The notes: a model not told the origin generated them from the letters alone. Positions 15,219-21,944 are shown, counted from the first letter of the stretch. The stretch is 23,281 nt of DNA from Gammaproteobacteria bacterium (GCA_022822245.1 JAJECB010000411.1:1-23281); one strand, 5' to 3'. Numbers and translations: made by a program.

Positions 15219-16121
15219 TCACACCCCGTCCTTCCGGACTTTCACTCCCACCGTATCCTCGAGGACCGTGATGACGCCTCCCCCGTCCAGCGTTCCCCTT
15301 CCCATCGCGTGCGCGGCTCTCAGGATCTCCTTCGCCACGTTCGTGAGGACCAGCGGCACGCCAAGCTCCCTTGCCGTCTGGGTGACGATGTCGAGATCCT
15401 TGAGGTGGATGTCCACGTCGCCCTCGGAGGAGAAGTCCCCTTCGATGATCTTCGGGACCTTCCCCATTAACATCGCGCTGTTCCCCGAGCCGGCCCGAGT
15501 CACTTCGTAGAGGGTCTGGCCGTCGATTCCCGCCTTCGCCCCGAGGACCAGGGCCTCCGATATCGACACGAGCTCGACCGAGCATAGGAGCTGGTTCATC
15601 ATCTTGAGGGTCTGACCGTTCCCGACCGGGCCTACCCAGAAGATGTCCCGGCCCATCGCCGCGAGGACCTCCTCGGTCTCGTCCTTCACGTCGGGCTCGG
15701 CTCCGGCCATGATCTCCAGCGTTCCCGCCTCCGCCCCCTTGACTCCGGTGCTCACCGGAGCGTCCAGGGTCCTGATCCCGCGCTCGGCAAGACGAGCCGC
15801 CAGCTCCCGGATCCCACGCGGCCCAATCGTGTTCATGCAGGCGACGATGGCGCCTTCGGCCAGGCCCTCGACGGCTCCGTCGGCACCGAACAACACCTCT
15901 TCGGTCTGATCGAGATTCACCACCATGATCACGACCATGTCCACGTCCATCGCGAGGTCCTTCGGCGACGAGGCGGCGCGCACCCCGAGTGCCGTGAACT
16001 CCGACATCGCCTCCGGCCGCAGGTCGTACACGCCGCGAAGAAACCCGGCCCGGGCCAGTCGCATCGCCATCTTCGAGCCGATCTTTCCGAGCCCGACGAA
16101 ACCGACCTGCTTCTTCGTCAT
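15219..16121 (-). CDS. NAD(P)-dependent beta-hydroxyacid dehydrogenase (HIBADH family)
   Basis: This 300-residue protein belongs to the 3-hydroxyisobutyrate / tartronate-semialdehyde / 6-phosphogluconate-like dehydrogenases. The Rossmann motif is GLGKIG (10-15). The substrate-binding segment is DAPVSTGVKGAEAGTL (120-135). The catalytic lysine is K173 in GQTLKMMNQLL, with N176 also conserved. The ATG at 16121 follows GGAGGTGAT at eight bases; a GTG nine bases earlier overlaps that ribosome site and is rejected. It should oxidise a small beta-hydroxy acid or reduce a semialdehyde or imine; the exact substrate cannot be read. It is divergent from the selenoprotein gene across a 126-base region with a candidate GntR-type operator, so the two may be co-regulated. 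Confidence 0.9.
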   Translation of the reverse strand: MTKKQVGFVGLGKIGSKMAMRLARAGFLRGVYDLRPEAMSEFTALGVRAASSPKDLAMDVDMVVIMVVNLDQTEEVLFGADGAVEGLAEGAIVACMNTIGPRGIRELAARLAERGIRTLDAPVSTGVKGAEAGTLEIMAGAEPDVKDETEEVLAAMGRDIFWVGPVGNGQTLKMMNQLLCSVELVSISEALVLGAKAGIDGQTLYEVTRAGSGNSAMLMGKVPKIIEGDFSSEGDVDIHLKDLDIVTQTARELGVPLVLTNVAKEILRAAHAMGRGTLDGGGVITVLEDTVGVKVRKDGV

Positions 16122-16163
16122 GGCGATCACCTCCGCGTTTCAATGCATTCACAAAATAGTCGA

Positions 16164-16174
16164 TTGTCTGACGA
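16164..16174. promoter_or_regulatory. Candidate GntR/FCD-type operator in the divergent promoter region
   Basis: TTGTCTGACGA fits the FCD-subfamily GntR consensus TNGTNNNACNA at every fixed position. It lies in a relatively AT-rich stretch between the dehydrogenase and selenoprotein genes, where a repressor could control both. The consensus has only six fixed bases, so a chance match is possible, and no GntR gene is in the window. Confidence 0.35.
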
Positions 16175-16190
16175 CTCGATACCCCGGGCC

Positions 16191-16220
16191 TTGACACCGG
16201 CCGACCCGTGTGCAGGTTAT
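16191..16220 (+). promoter_or_regulatory. Candidate promoter for the selenoprotein gene
   Basis: A perfect TTGACA (16191-16196) is followed after 18 bases by GGTTAT (16215-16220), a weak -10. The predicted start lies about 20 bases before the ATG at 16248. The candidate GntR operator is just upstream. Confidence 0.4.
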
Positions 16221-16247
16221 GCGTACATCAACCCGATGGAGACTCTC

Positions 16248-17984
16248 ATGTCGACGACCGCCACCACCGCTCGCACCACCATGACTCCACCAACCGAACC
16301 GGGGCGCGCGTTCTGGCCCGGCGGCGACAGCGCGGTAGCGCCGATCGAGCCTGCCCCGCGTCCCGCGAGCCTCCGCGTGAGGCGCGTCGGCTTCCTCTGG
16401 AACCATGTGTTCCGGGGTGAGGAGATCTTTCCCCTCCTCGCGCGGCGGCTCGAGGCCGAGTTCGAGGGTGTCGAATTCGTCGGCTTCGACGCGTTCGGCT
16501 CCACTTTCGGCGGAGACGAGCACGCGGTCGTCGAGGCCCTGCCTTCGCGCCTCCGCGACCTCGGGGTCGACGCGGTCATCTCCGGCATCGGCGCCTGAGG
16601 CGCGTGCACGCCCGCCGTGATGCGGGCGAGCGCGGCGGTCGAGCGGTGCGGGGTGCCATCGGTGTCGCTCGTGTGCGACGGCTTCATCGGCCAAGGCTCG
16701 ATCGTGGCCCGGGGGCTTGGCATCGGCGCACTGCCCATCGCGCGGATCCCGGGTCACGTCGACGGGCAGAGCGACGAGGAGCTGGCCGCGGGGATCGGCG
16801 ACGTGACCTTCGCCGATGTCGTCCGGCACCTCACGACGCCGGTCTCCGCGGCCGCCGCGGGCGAGCAGCCGAAGTCCGGGGACATCGTCGCCGAGGGCGG
16901 CTTCGACGAGGTGAACGCCGTCTTCGAGGCGCGGGGCTGGAGCGACGGCCTCCCCATTGTGCCGCCGACCCCCGAGCGGGTGGCCCGGTTCCTCGCTTGC
17001 ACGCCCGATCCACCGGACCGCCGCATCGGAGTGCTCGCGCCTTCCGGCTCGGCCGCGACCGTACACAACGTGGCGGTGAACGGGGTCATGGCGGGTTGCC
17101 TTCCCGAGTACATGCCGGTGCTCGTCGCCATCGCCGAGGTGCTCGCCGACCCGGGCTACGGCGTCGAGCACAGCGGGGACACGACGGGAGGCGACGCTCT
17201 CGTCGTGCTGAGCGGCCGGGCGGTGTCCGCGCTCGACTTCAACTGCGAGGAGGCGGCCCTGCGGGACGGCTACCGGGCCAACACGAGCGTCGGGCGCTTT
17301 CTCAGGCTCTACTTGCGCAACGTCGCCGGGTTCCTCCCGGGCGGCGCGGACAAGAGCACGTTCGGGCACACCTGGCGGGTGGTGCTCGCCGAGCACGAGG
17401 GCGCGGCGTGCTCGCTCGCCTGGCCGACCCTCGCGGTGGACCGTGGCTTCGAGCCCGGCGAGAGCGTCGTCACCGTCGCCCGGTTCACGAGCGGCGGAAC
17501 CATCGGCTCCATCTTCGGCGACGACCCCGAGCGGATTGCCGCCTACCTCGCGGACGGGCTGGTCCGGCACACGAGCTGGGAGCTCATCTTCACCCTCGGC
17601 TTCGCGCCGGGGACCTACTGCCCGCTGCTCGTCCTGAGCCCGATGGTGGCCGGGACCCTGCGGCGTGCGGGGTGGACGAAGGAGCGGCTCCGGGAGCGCC
17701 TCTTCGCGCTCGCGCGCATGCCGGCGAGCAAGCTCGAGTCGTACGTCGGCGAATGGACGAACCTCCTGCCGGGCCGGCCGGACCTGCACGCGCTCGTGCG
17801 CGAGGGGCGGGCGGGTCCCGTCTTTGCCGAGGGCTCGGACCCGGAGCGGCTGGTTCCGGTGGTGGCGAGCGCCGACGACTTCCTCATCGTGGTGAGCGGC
17901 GATCCCATGCGCTCGAACGCATACGCCTTTGCGAGCAACGGGATGCACGGATACCCGACGAGCCGCGTCGTGCGATTCGTCTAG
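16248..17984 (+). CDS. UGSC-type selenoprotein fused to a second conserved domain (in-frame TGA = Sec)
   Basis: I read this as one 578-residue protein with selenocysteine at residue 117 (TGA 16596-16598). The frame is open before and after the TGA without a shift. Across it the product reads VDAVISGIGA-U-GACTPAV, a Rossmann-like strand leading into a U-G-A-C redox motif, one residue off the U-G-S-C of the UGSC selenoprotein family. The family segments continue after it (ERCGVPSVSLVCDGFI). A SECIS-like hairpin follows at 16603-16634. The ATG at 16248 has GGAG six bases upstream; 16236 is an alternative. A second domain begins near residue 218 with RGWSDGLPIVPPTPERV, then NGVMAGCLPEYMPV, a conserved partner of UGSC proteins. 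Residues 1-35 look disordered. The exact reaction is unknown; a thiol/selenol redox role is inferred. If Sec insertion failed, only a 116-residue stub would be made. Confidence 0.82.
16603..16634 (+). promoter_or_regulatory. Candidate bacterial SECIS element
   Basis: Immediately after the TGA, CGCCCGC (16609-16615) pairs with GCGGGCG (16622-16628) around the loop CGTGAT (16616-16621). Below an A-A mismatch the stem continues as CGTGC (16603-16607) with GCGCG (16630-16634), including one G-U pair. The apical loop starts 17 bases after the UGA and has G then U at loop positions 2-3. This meets the known bacterial SECIS rules: a hairpin inside the coding region, loop 16-37 bases from the UGA, and a G among the first two loop bases. 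It would recruit SelB with Sec-tRNA. Confidence 0.72.
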
Positions 17985-17998
17985 AGCGTGTTCACGCT
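17985..17998. terminator. Short hairpin after the selenoprotein gene
   Basis: AGCGTG-TT-CACGCT starts directly after the TAG stop and pairs fully (realistically five pairs with a 4-base loop). It lies between convergent genes ending at 17984 and 18049 and is a plausible but weak terminator. Confidence 0.35.
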
Positions 17999-18048
17999 AC
18001 CGACTTCGGCGCTCCCCGCTCAGTCGGCCATCGTGCAGGCTCTCGCCA

Positions 18049-18684
18049 TCAGCGAGGACGCTCCAACGTCAGCAGGTACGCGCCGGCCAGCACGAACACG
18101 CCGCCCGTCGCACGGTTGAACAGGCGCATGCCCGCGCCATTCGCCAGGTATGCGGAGAGCCGGCTCGCAAACGTGGCAAGGAGGACCTCGACGGCGACCT
18201 CGATCCCGACGAAGGTGCCCGCCATCGCGAGGAACTGGGGCACGAGACCGTGCCCGGGGTCGTAGAACTGCGGCAGGAAGGCGGCGAAGAAGATCACCGC
18301 CTTCGGGTTCAGGATCACGATCCACAGACCCTGCCCGAACAGGTAGACCTCGCTCGGCGGGGCGGCGGGCCGGCTCGCCTTGCGCACGTCGGCGAAGGCG
18401 CCGCGGGTGCGAATGAGCGATACGCCAAGGTAGATGAGATAGCAGGCCCCGAGCCACTTGATGACGTAGAAGACCGTCTCGGAGGCCGCAAGCACCAGGC
18501 CGAGCCCGGAGAGCGAGGCGCCGATGAGGAGGGCGAGTCCGGCCGCACAGCCAAGGGTCGAGAAGAGCGTCCTCCCGACCCCGAATCGCACCCCGTTGGT
18601 GACGGCAAGCAGACTGTTCGGGCCCGGCGTCAGGCAGAGCAGGAGCACCGCCGAGGCGTACAGGCTCCAGATGTCAAGGCTCAT
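18049..18684 (-). CDS. LysE/RhtB-family amino-acid exporter
   Basis: This 211-residue inner-membrane protein has the LysE hallmark near the N-terminus, LLLCLTPGPNSLLAVTNGVRFG, and six predicted spans (about residues 5-25, 40-62, 68-88, 118-138, 150-172, 188-206). GLWIVILNPKAVIFFAAFLPQF in the middle is also typical. Members export amino acids or homoserine-lactone-like metabolites by proton antiport. The ATG at 18684 has GGAG seven bases upstream. It is transcribed alone and converges on the selenoprotein gene. The substrate cannot be predicted; export of an amino acid formed by the pathway genes is a guess. Confidence 0.9.
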   Translation of the reverse strand: MSLDIWSLYASAVLLLCLTPGPNSLLAVTNGVRFGVGRTLFSTLGCAAGLALLIGASLSGLGLVLAASETVFYVIKWLGACYLIYLGVSLIRTRGAFADVRKASRPAAPPSEVYLFGQGLWIVILNPKAVIFFAAFLPQFYDPGHGLVPQFLAMAGTFVGIEVAVEVLLATFASRLSAYLANGAGMRLFNRATGGVFVLAGAYLLTLERPR

Positions 18685-18978
18685 CGCGAATCTCCATGGG
18701 TAGCGGCCGCGCGCCGGTCACTTCCGTGGCGTTCGGCGGTATCCGATCGTCGAAGGAGCCCGGGCGCGCGGAGCGCAACCGGCGTACCCTGGAAGGCGGG
18801 ATACCGCACATCCCGGAAGGCGCGGTGGAGGGCGCCATGACCGAGAGGCGCGCATTGTGCACGAGCCGAGGAGACACTCGAAGGGTCTCCGTGCGGTTCC
18901 GGTCGCGGTCGACGCGCCGGATCGAAGGAGGTGCGGCGGCCGCGACGGACCACGTTGACCAACGCAGGAGGTGAATTC
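18685..18978. other. Divergent intergenic stretch between exporter and GST genes
   Basis: This 294-base stretch holds the promoters for both flanking genes by position. An open frame at 18696-18974 (92 residues, Arg-rich) has no family features and ends inside the GST ribosome site, so I do not call it a gene. A TTGACC at 18954-18959 lies too close to the GST start to be its -35. Confidence 0.4.
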
Positions 18979-19596
18979 GTGAGCTACACCCTCTACAACC
19001 GGCCGGGCTCCGGCGGATTCGTCGTCGAGGCGGCGCTGACCCTGGCGGACGCGCCGTTCGAGCTGATCGAGCTCGACTCGAAGGTGGGAACGCCGTTGCC
19101 GGAGAGCTTCCGGGCAACCAATCCCTGGGGCCAGGTGCCGACCCTGATCCTGCCGGACGGGGCGACGATGACGGAGACGTCGGCGATCCTCATCCTTCTC
19201 GCGCTCCGCTTCCCCGACAAGCGCCTCGCGCCGCCGCCCGGCACGCCGGCGCACGCGGCGTTCCTGCGCTGGACGATCTTCGCGAACGTGAACCTTTACG
19301 AGGCGGTGATCCGGCGGGGCTATCCGTTCCGGTTCACGGACGACCGCGAAGGGTACGACGCGGTGCGAAGCGCGGCGATTCGCCGCATGGACGAGGCGCT
19401 CGCCCTCGTCGACGCGCATGTCGAGGGGCCGTTCCTGCTCGGCGAGGAGATGACCGTCGCGGACATCTACCTCGCGATGCTCATGGCCTGGCATCGCGGT
19501 GACATCGAGCTGCCCCGGCTCTCCCGGATCGTGGCGGGGGTACGCGATCATGCCATCGTCGGGCCGATCTGGCGGCGCCACTACGGGGAACGGTAG
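18979..19596 (+). CDS. Glutathione S-transferase family protein
   Basis: This 205-residue protein has the GST two-domain layout: a thioredoxin-like N-domain (YTLYNRPGSGGFVVEAALTL, NPWGQVPTLILPDG with the cis-Pro, MTETSAIL with the Glu-Thr-Ser that contacts glutathione) and a helical C-domain with the folding motif FLLGEEMTVADIYLAML. The GTG start at 18979 has a near-perfect GGAGGTGA ribosome site. The active-site Ser/Tyr position near residue 10 is occupied by Ser in PGSGG. It likely acts on electrophiles in the cytoplasm. It stands alone next to the scarred toxin-antitoxin island and shows no operon partner. Confidence 0.88.
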   Translation: MSYTLYNRPGSGGFVVEAALTLADAPFELIELDSKVGTPLPESFRATNPWGQVPTLILPDGATMTETSAILILLALRFPDKRLAPPPGTPAHAAFLRWTIFANVNLYEAVIRRGYPFRFTDDREGYDAVRSAAIRRMDEALALVDAHVEGPFLLGEEMTVADIYLAMLMAWHRGDIELPRLSRIVAGVRDHAIVGPIWRRHYGER

Positions 19597-19646
19597 AGCG
19601 CGGCCCAAGGTCGCCGTCCACGGACCGCTCCTCCATCCGGTCCCGC

Positions 19647-19704
19647 TCAGACCGGCGGCAGCTCCTCGAGAATGAGGGTGCCGAAGGCGACCATATTGGC
19701 CGGA
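19647..19704 (-). pseudogene. 3' tail of a lost DehI-like gene
   Basis: The last codons read PANMVAFGTLILEELPPV-stop, matching SPQMVGFGTLTLKALPTD-stop at the end of the intact gene at 20430-21263. The DNA also matches over about 50 bases. No start or remaining body is present; the segment is joined directly to a truncated RES toxin gene. Confidence 0.65.
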
Positions 19705-19873
19705 CGAGCGACTGCGCTTCGCGAATGGCGGTAAGCGGCGAAAGCGAGGTGTAGAGCGCCGGGGCCGCGCGGCGGTTGAAGCGCCCACCGTGACGCCGCG
19801 CTCCTTCTCCGGACAGAGGCGTCCAGGACCACTCCGGGTTGTGTGCCCGATAGACCACTCCCTGGAACCGCAT
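19705..19873 (-). pseudogene. Truncated RES-domain toxin gene
   Basis: From the ATG at 19873 the product reads FQGVVYRAHNPEWSWTPLSG, then GEGARRHGGRFN, PALYTSLSPLTAIREAQ. These are the first 50 or so residues of a RES-domain NAD+-degrading toxin, including the YRAH and GGRFN segments. Homology stops at AIREAQ, about a third of the usual length, and the frame then runs into the DehI-like tail out of frame. The catalytic C-terminal half is missing, so it should be inactive. It follows an intact Xre/MbcA-type antitoxin gene by 15 bases, the normal gene order. The exact junction is uncertain by roughly 15 bases. Confidence 0.72.
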
Positions 19874-19888
19874 CGGGCGAGCAGGGGC

Positions 19889-20239
19889 TCAGGCGTAGCC
19901 GCCGGCCATGATCCGGTCGAGATAGGCATGCACGTCCTCGGCTCGGCCGTCGCGCAGTAACCGATCCGGGGTCGCACCGCCGAAACCGGGCAGCGGCTCG
20001 GCGCGGAACCAGGCATAGGCGGCGAGCGACGAGCCCGTCGCCGCTTCGGCGCGGTTGAGAATCTCCAGCATCTGGCGCAGGCGAACCTGCGTCTTGCGTG
20101 CGCGGATCCGCGAAGCACGCGTAAACGCGTCCTTTCCCAAGCCCAAGGTGCCGGCGATCTCCGACTTGGTGGTGCGGAGCGCCTCGGCGACGAGCGTCGG
20201 CGAAAACACCTCGTCCTCGACGAATGCCTGGAATTGCAT
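19889..20239 (-). CDS. MbcA/ParS/Xre-type antitoxin (DUF2384)
   Basis: This 116-residue protein has an Xre-like helical N-domain (VAEALRTTKSEIAGTLGLGK) and a C-terminal DUF2384 toxin-binding domain ending AYAWFRAEPLPGFGGATPD, LLRDGRAEDVHAYLDRIMAGGYA. Such antitoxins pair with RES toxins. The ATG at 20239 is preceded by GAGGTG; a GTG two codons earlier is an alternative. A dyad that could be its operator lies ten bases upstream. The partner toxin gene downstream is truncated, so this is now an orphan antitoxin that may still protect against a RES toxin elsewhere. Confidence 0.85.
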   Translation of the reverse strand: MQFQAFVEDEVFSPTLVAEALRTTKSEIAGTLGLGKDAFTRASRIRARKTQVRLRQMLEILNRAEAATGSSLAAYAWFRAEPLPGFGGATPDRLLRDGRAEDVHAYLDRIMAGGYA

Positions 20240-20248
20240 GGCCACACC

Positions 20249-20261
20249 TCACGTTTCGTGA
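20249..20261. promoter_or_regulatory. Candidate antitoxin operator
   Basis: TCACG-TTT-CGTGA is a perfect 5-base dyad with a 3-base centre, ten bases upstream of the Xre-type antitoxin start. A half-site-like CGTGAAAC follows at 20272-20279. The place and form fit autoregulation by the antitoxin. The rest of 20240-20429 shows nothing else I can support. Confidence 0.4.
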
Positions 20262-20429
20262 CGGACGATAGCGTGAAACCAGGTGTCACTCCAGATCGAT
20301 CCGGAGACGAGTGCTACGAACACATCGCGGGCGAGATCGTGGCCGAGCGTCCATATGTCGACATTGCGGACTTTGGTGTCAGCACGCTCTCCGAGCGAGC
20401 TTCCCTGCGTGAGAGCGAAGCGGGTCCGG

Positions 20430-21263
20430 TCAGTCGGTCGGGAGCGCCTTGAGGGTGAGGGTGCCGAAGCCGACCATCTGCGGGCTCGTGCCGCGATAGG
20501 TCCGGATTGCGGAGAGGACGGCCGCGGTCTCGGCGGGGGCGAGCGGTGCGGGCTTCGCGGGCGGGTCGAGGGTGGCGAGGACGGACGGGGCAACGGCGGT
20601 GATCCGATCGGCGATCCGTTCGCAGGCGTCGAGCACCGCGGGGTCACGGAGGAGCGGCGCGAACGAAGCGGAGAGAGAGCCAAGGAAGCCCGGCCAGTGG
20701 GCAAGGATGCGCCAGAGCCCGGGCACGAACACCTCGCCCGCGAGGTCCGTCTCGAAGGTCGCGAGGACGGCCCGCGTCTCGGGGGTCAACTCCGCGGCCG
20801 GGACCATGCCGGGCATGGCGGGCAAGGGCGCAGGCAAGTCGGCCGGCTCGAGCGCGACGACCGCCGGCTCCGCGCCGGTTTGCCTCTCCCCGAGCAGTCG
20901 GGCGAGGCAGGCGGCGACGACGAGATTGATCGGGCTCACCCGGGCGAAGCTCTCGCAGACCGTCCGGATCGCCGAAAGGCCCGCGGCGTCGACCCCGAGA
21001 CGGGCGAGCGCCTCCCGCGGGAGTGGAGGCAGCGGCGGCAGCTCCGCGACATCGACCCGCCGCCAGGCAAGGCGCTGCGCCGCGCCGGAGACCAGGGCCG
21101 GACGAACGATCCCCCACGCCCACGGCAGCAGACCCGGATAGACGGCGAGGTGACGGAAGAGCGACGAGACGTAGGGGACCGCGTACGTCCGGCGGACCTC
21201 CTCGTAGACGAGCGCGACATCGCCCGTCGCCTCCGCTTCCGCCACCTCCCGAAGCGTGGTCAT
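20430..21263 (-). CDS. DehI-fold protein (halocarboxylic acid dehalogenase family), catalytic residues not conserved
   Basis: This 277-residue protein matches the DehI family, built of two similar helical halves: VYEEVRRTYAVPYVSSLFRHLAVYPGLLPWAW near the start (abridged here; residues 19-50) and its echo at residues 167-205 (FVPGLWRILAHWPGFL). DehI of Pseudomonas putida removes halide from 2-haloacids using Asp189 and Asn114. By my alignment these positions are Leu183 and Ser110 here, so ordinary dehalogenase activity is unlikely and the function is unknown. The ATG at 21263 aligns with the 5' stub at 22774-22833. It is the only intact copy of a gene with two further fragments in the window. 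It follows an orphan HicB gene after a short hairpin. Confidence 0.75.
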   Translation of the reverse strand: MTTLREVAEAEATGDVALVYEEVRRTYAVPYVSSLFRHLAVYPGLLPWAWGIVRPALVSGAAQRLAWRRVDVAELPPLPPLPREALARLGVDAAGLSAIRTVCESFARVSPINLVVAACLARLLGERQTGAEPAVVALEPADLPAPLPAMPGMVPAAELTPETRAVLATFETDLAGEVFVPGLWRILAHWPGFLGSLSASFAPLLRDPAVLDACERIADRITAVAPSVLATLDPPAKPAPLAPAETAAVLSAIRTYRGTSPQMVGFGTLTLKALPTD

Positions 21264-21299
21264 GAGTGGAAGGCTATTCGTCCGCCTGCGGCCGGGCAA

Positions 21300-21317
21300 A
21301 CTCCCGCCGTCGGGAGT
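21300..21317. terminator. Short hairpin between HicB and the DehI-like gene
   Basis: ACTCCCG (21300-21306) pairs with CGGGAGT (21311-21317) around a 4-base loop. On the minus strand it is followed by TTTG, so it could partly end the antitoxin transcript before the DehI-like gene. Confidence 0.4.
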
Positions 21318-21345
21318 GTGGCTCCCGGCCTCTCGGAGCGGGAAT

Positions 21346-21549
21346 TCAACGAAGGCTGGACGCAATGCCGCGCCGGCGCCTTTCGACCTCGTTGGCGGAG
21401 GCGGTCTCGAAGAACAACGTCAATGCCTCCTCGAGGTTCTTGTGCGCCTCGGTCACGGTCGCGCCTTGACTCGCGACATCCACTTCCGGACACAAGGCGA
21501 CGTATCCATCGCCCTCGCGCTCGACGATCGCGGTCAGCCGCCTGCTCAC
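21346..21549 (-). CDS. HicB-type antitoxin without a HicA partner
   Basis: This 67-residue protein has the compact HicB fold that mimics the double-stranded-RNA fold: LTAIVEREGDGYVALCPEVD, then ASQGATVTEAHKNLEEALTLFFE. HicB proteins bind HicA mRNA interferases. The GTG start at 21549 overlaps the stop of the upstream Phd-type gene by four bases (GTGA), so both are made from one mRNA. No hicA-like frame lies on either side; the next gene downstream is the DehI-like gene. It is therefore an orphan, or it has been recruited as a second antitoxin in the operon. Confidence 0.8.
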   Translation of the reverse strand: MSRRLTAIVEREGDGYVALCPEVDVASQGATVTEAHKNLEEALTLFFETASANEVERRRRGIASSLR

Positions 21550-21839
21550 GTCGCATCTCCCACGTTCGCCGTGGACTTCAACCCTACCTGCCGCACACCC
21601 CCGAACAGCTCGTCGGGGTCAAGCGCGAGCTCGGAAAGCCCGACCGCATTTGCGAACTCCTCGTACGCCTCGCCGAAGCCCCGCCGCCCCGAGGCGAGCC
21701 GCTCGAATTCTCGGTGGCTGACCAAGACCGCTACGGGCTCGCCCTTGCGGGTGATCTCCACTGTCTCGCCGTTCTCCGCATCGCGAACCAGCGAGGGGAG
21801 ATTTCGTCGCGCGTCGGCAATCGAATGATGTTCCGTCAA
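21546..21839 (-). CDS. Phd/YefM-type antitoxin
   Basis: This 97-residue protein starts at TTG 21839 with AAGGTG upstream. The N-terminal DNA-binding fold is TEHHSIADARRNLPSLVRDA, followed by the typical strand ENGETVEITRKGEPVAVLVSH and REFERLASG. The C-terminal 45 residues (RRGFGEAYEEFANAVGLSEL and on) are the toxin-binding tail of Phd-type proteins. No matching Doc, YoeB or PIN toxin follows; instead HicB overlaps its end. A nine-codon leader frame overlaps its start, and a 6-base dyad lies upstream as a likely operator. An in-frame ATG far upstream would add a non-conserved extension and is less likely. Confidence 0.75.
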   Translation of the reverse strand: MTEHHSIADARRNLPSLVRDAENGETVEITRKGEPVAVLVSHREFERLASGRRGFGEAYEEFANAVGLSELALDPDELFGGVRQVGLKSTANVGDAT

Positions 21840-21865
21840 TTGCGCACCTTCATGTTCGTCAACAT
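21836..21865 (-). other. Nine-codon leader frame coupled to the Phd-type gene
   Basis: ATG TTG ACG AAC ATG AAG GTG CGC AAT TGA encodes MLTNMKVRN; its TGA overlaps the TTG start of the antitoxin gene. Ribosomes ending here could restart at the weak TTG. It may also be the remains of a longer upstream gene. Confidence 0.3.
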
Positions 21866-21866
21866 G
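21851..21866. promoter_or_regulatory. Candidate operator of the Phd-type antitoxin
   Basis: CATGTT-CGTC-AACATG is a perfect 6-base dyad with a 4-base centre, twelve bases upstream of the TTG start. Phd/YefM proteins bind such short palindromes to repress their own operon. Confidence 0.45.
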
Positions 21867-21944
21867 TACACGGTATTCGAACTCGTGGCGGCTCGATACC
21901 CCGGGCGGTGCCTCCGCGCCGCATTCGGTTGGGACCATGAAGAC

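Noticed and set aside
16617..17984. A separate gene starting at GTG 16617
   Set aside because: It has no ribosome site, would begin inside a conserved domain just after the U-G-A-C motif, and lies inside the SECIS hairpin. The joined reading explains both parts.
18696..18974. A 92-residue frame between the exporter and GST genes
   Set aside because: It is Arg-rich with no recognisable features, and its stop lies in the GST ribosome site; probably intergenic.
20249..20704. A minus-strand frame ending in SGSIWSDTWFHAIVRHET
   Set aside because: Its start overlaps the DehI-like gene in another frame, and I see no similarity to X, DehI or toxin families.
21875..21900. A tRNA-like T-loop (GTTCGAAT on the minus strand)
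   Set aside because: No T-stem, acceptor stem or anticodon arm can be built around it; no tRNA or rRNA gene was found in the window.
21893..21907. A 15-base exact match CTCGATACCCCGGGC shared with 16175-16189
   Set aside because: A match of this length is expected by chance in a 23-kb GC-rich window and the flanks do not align.
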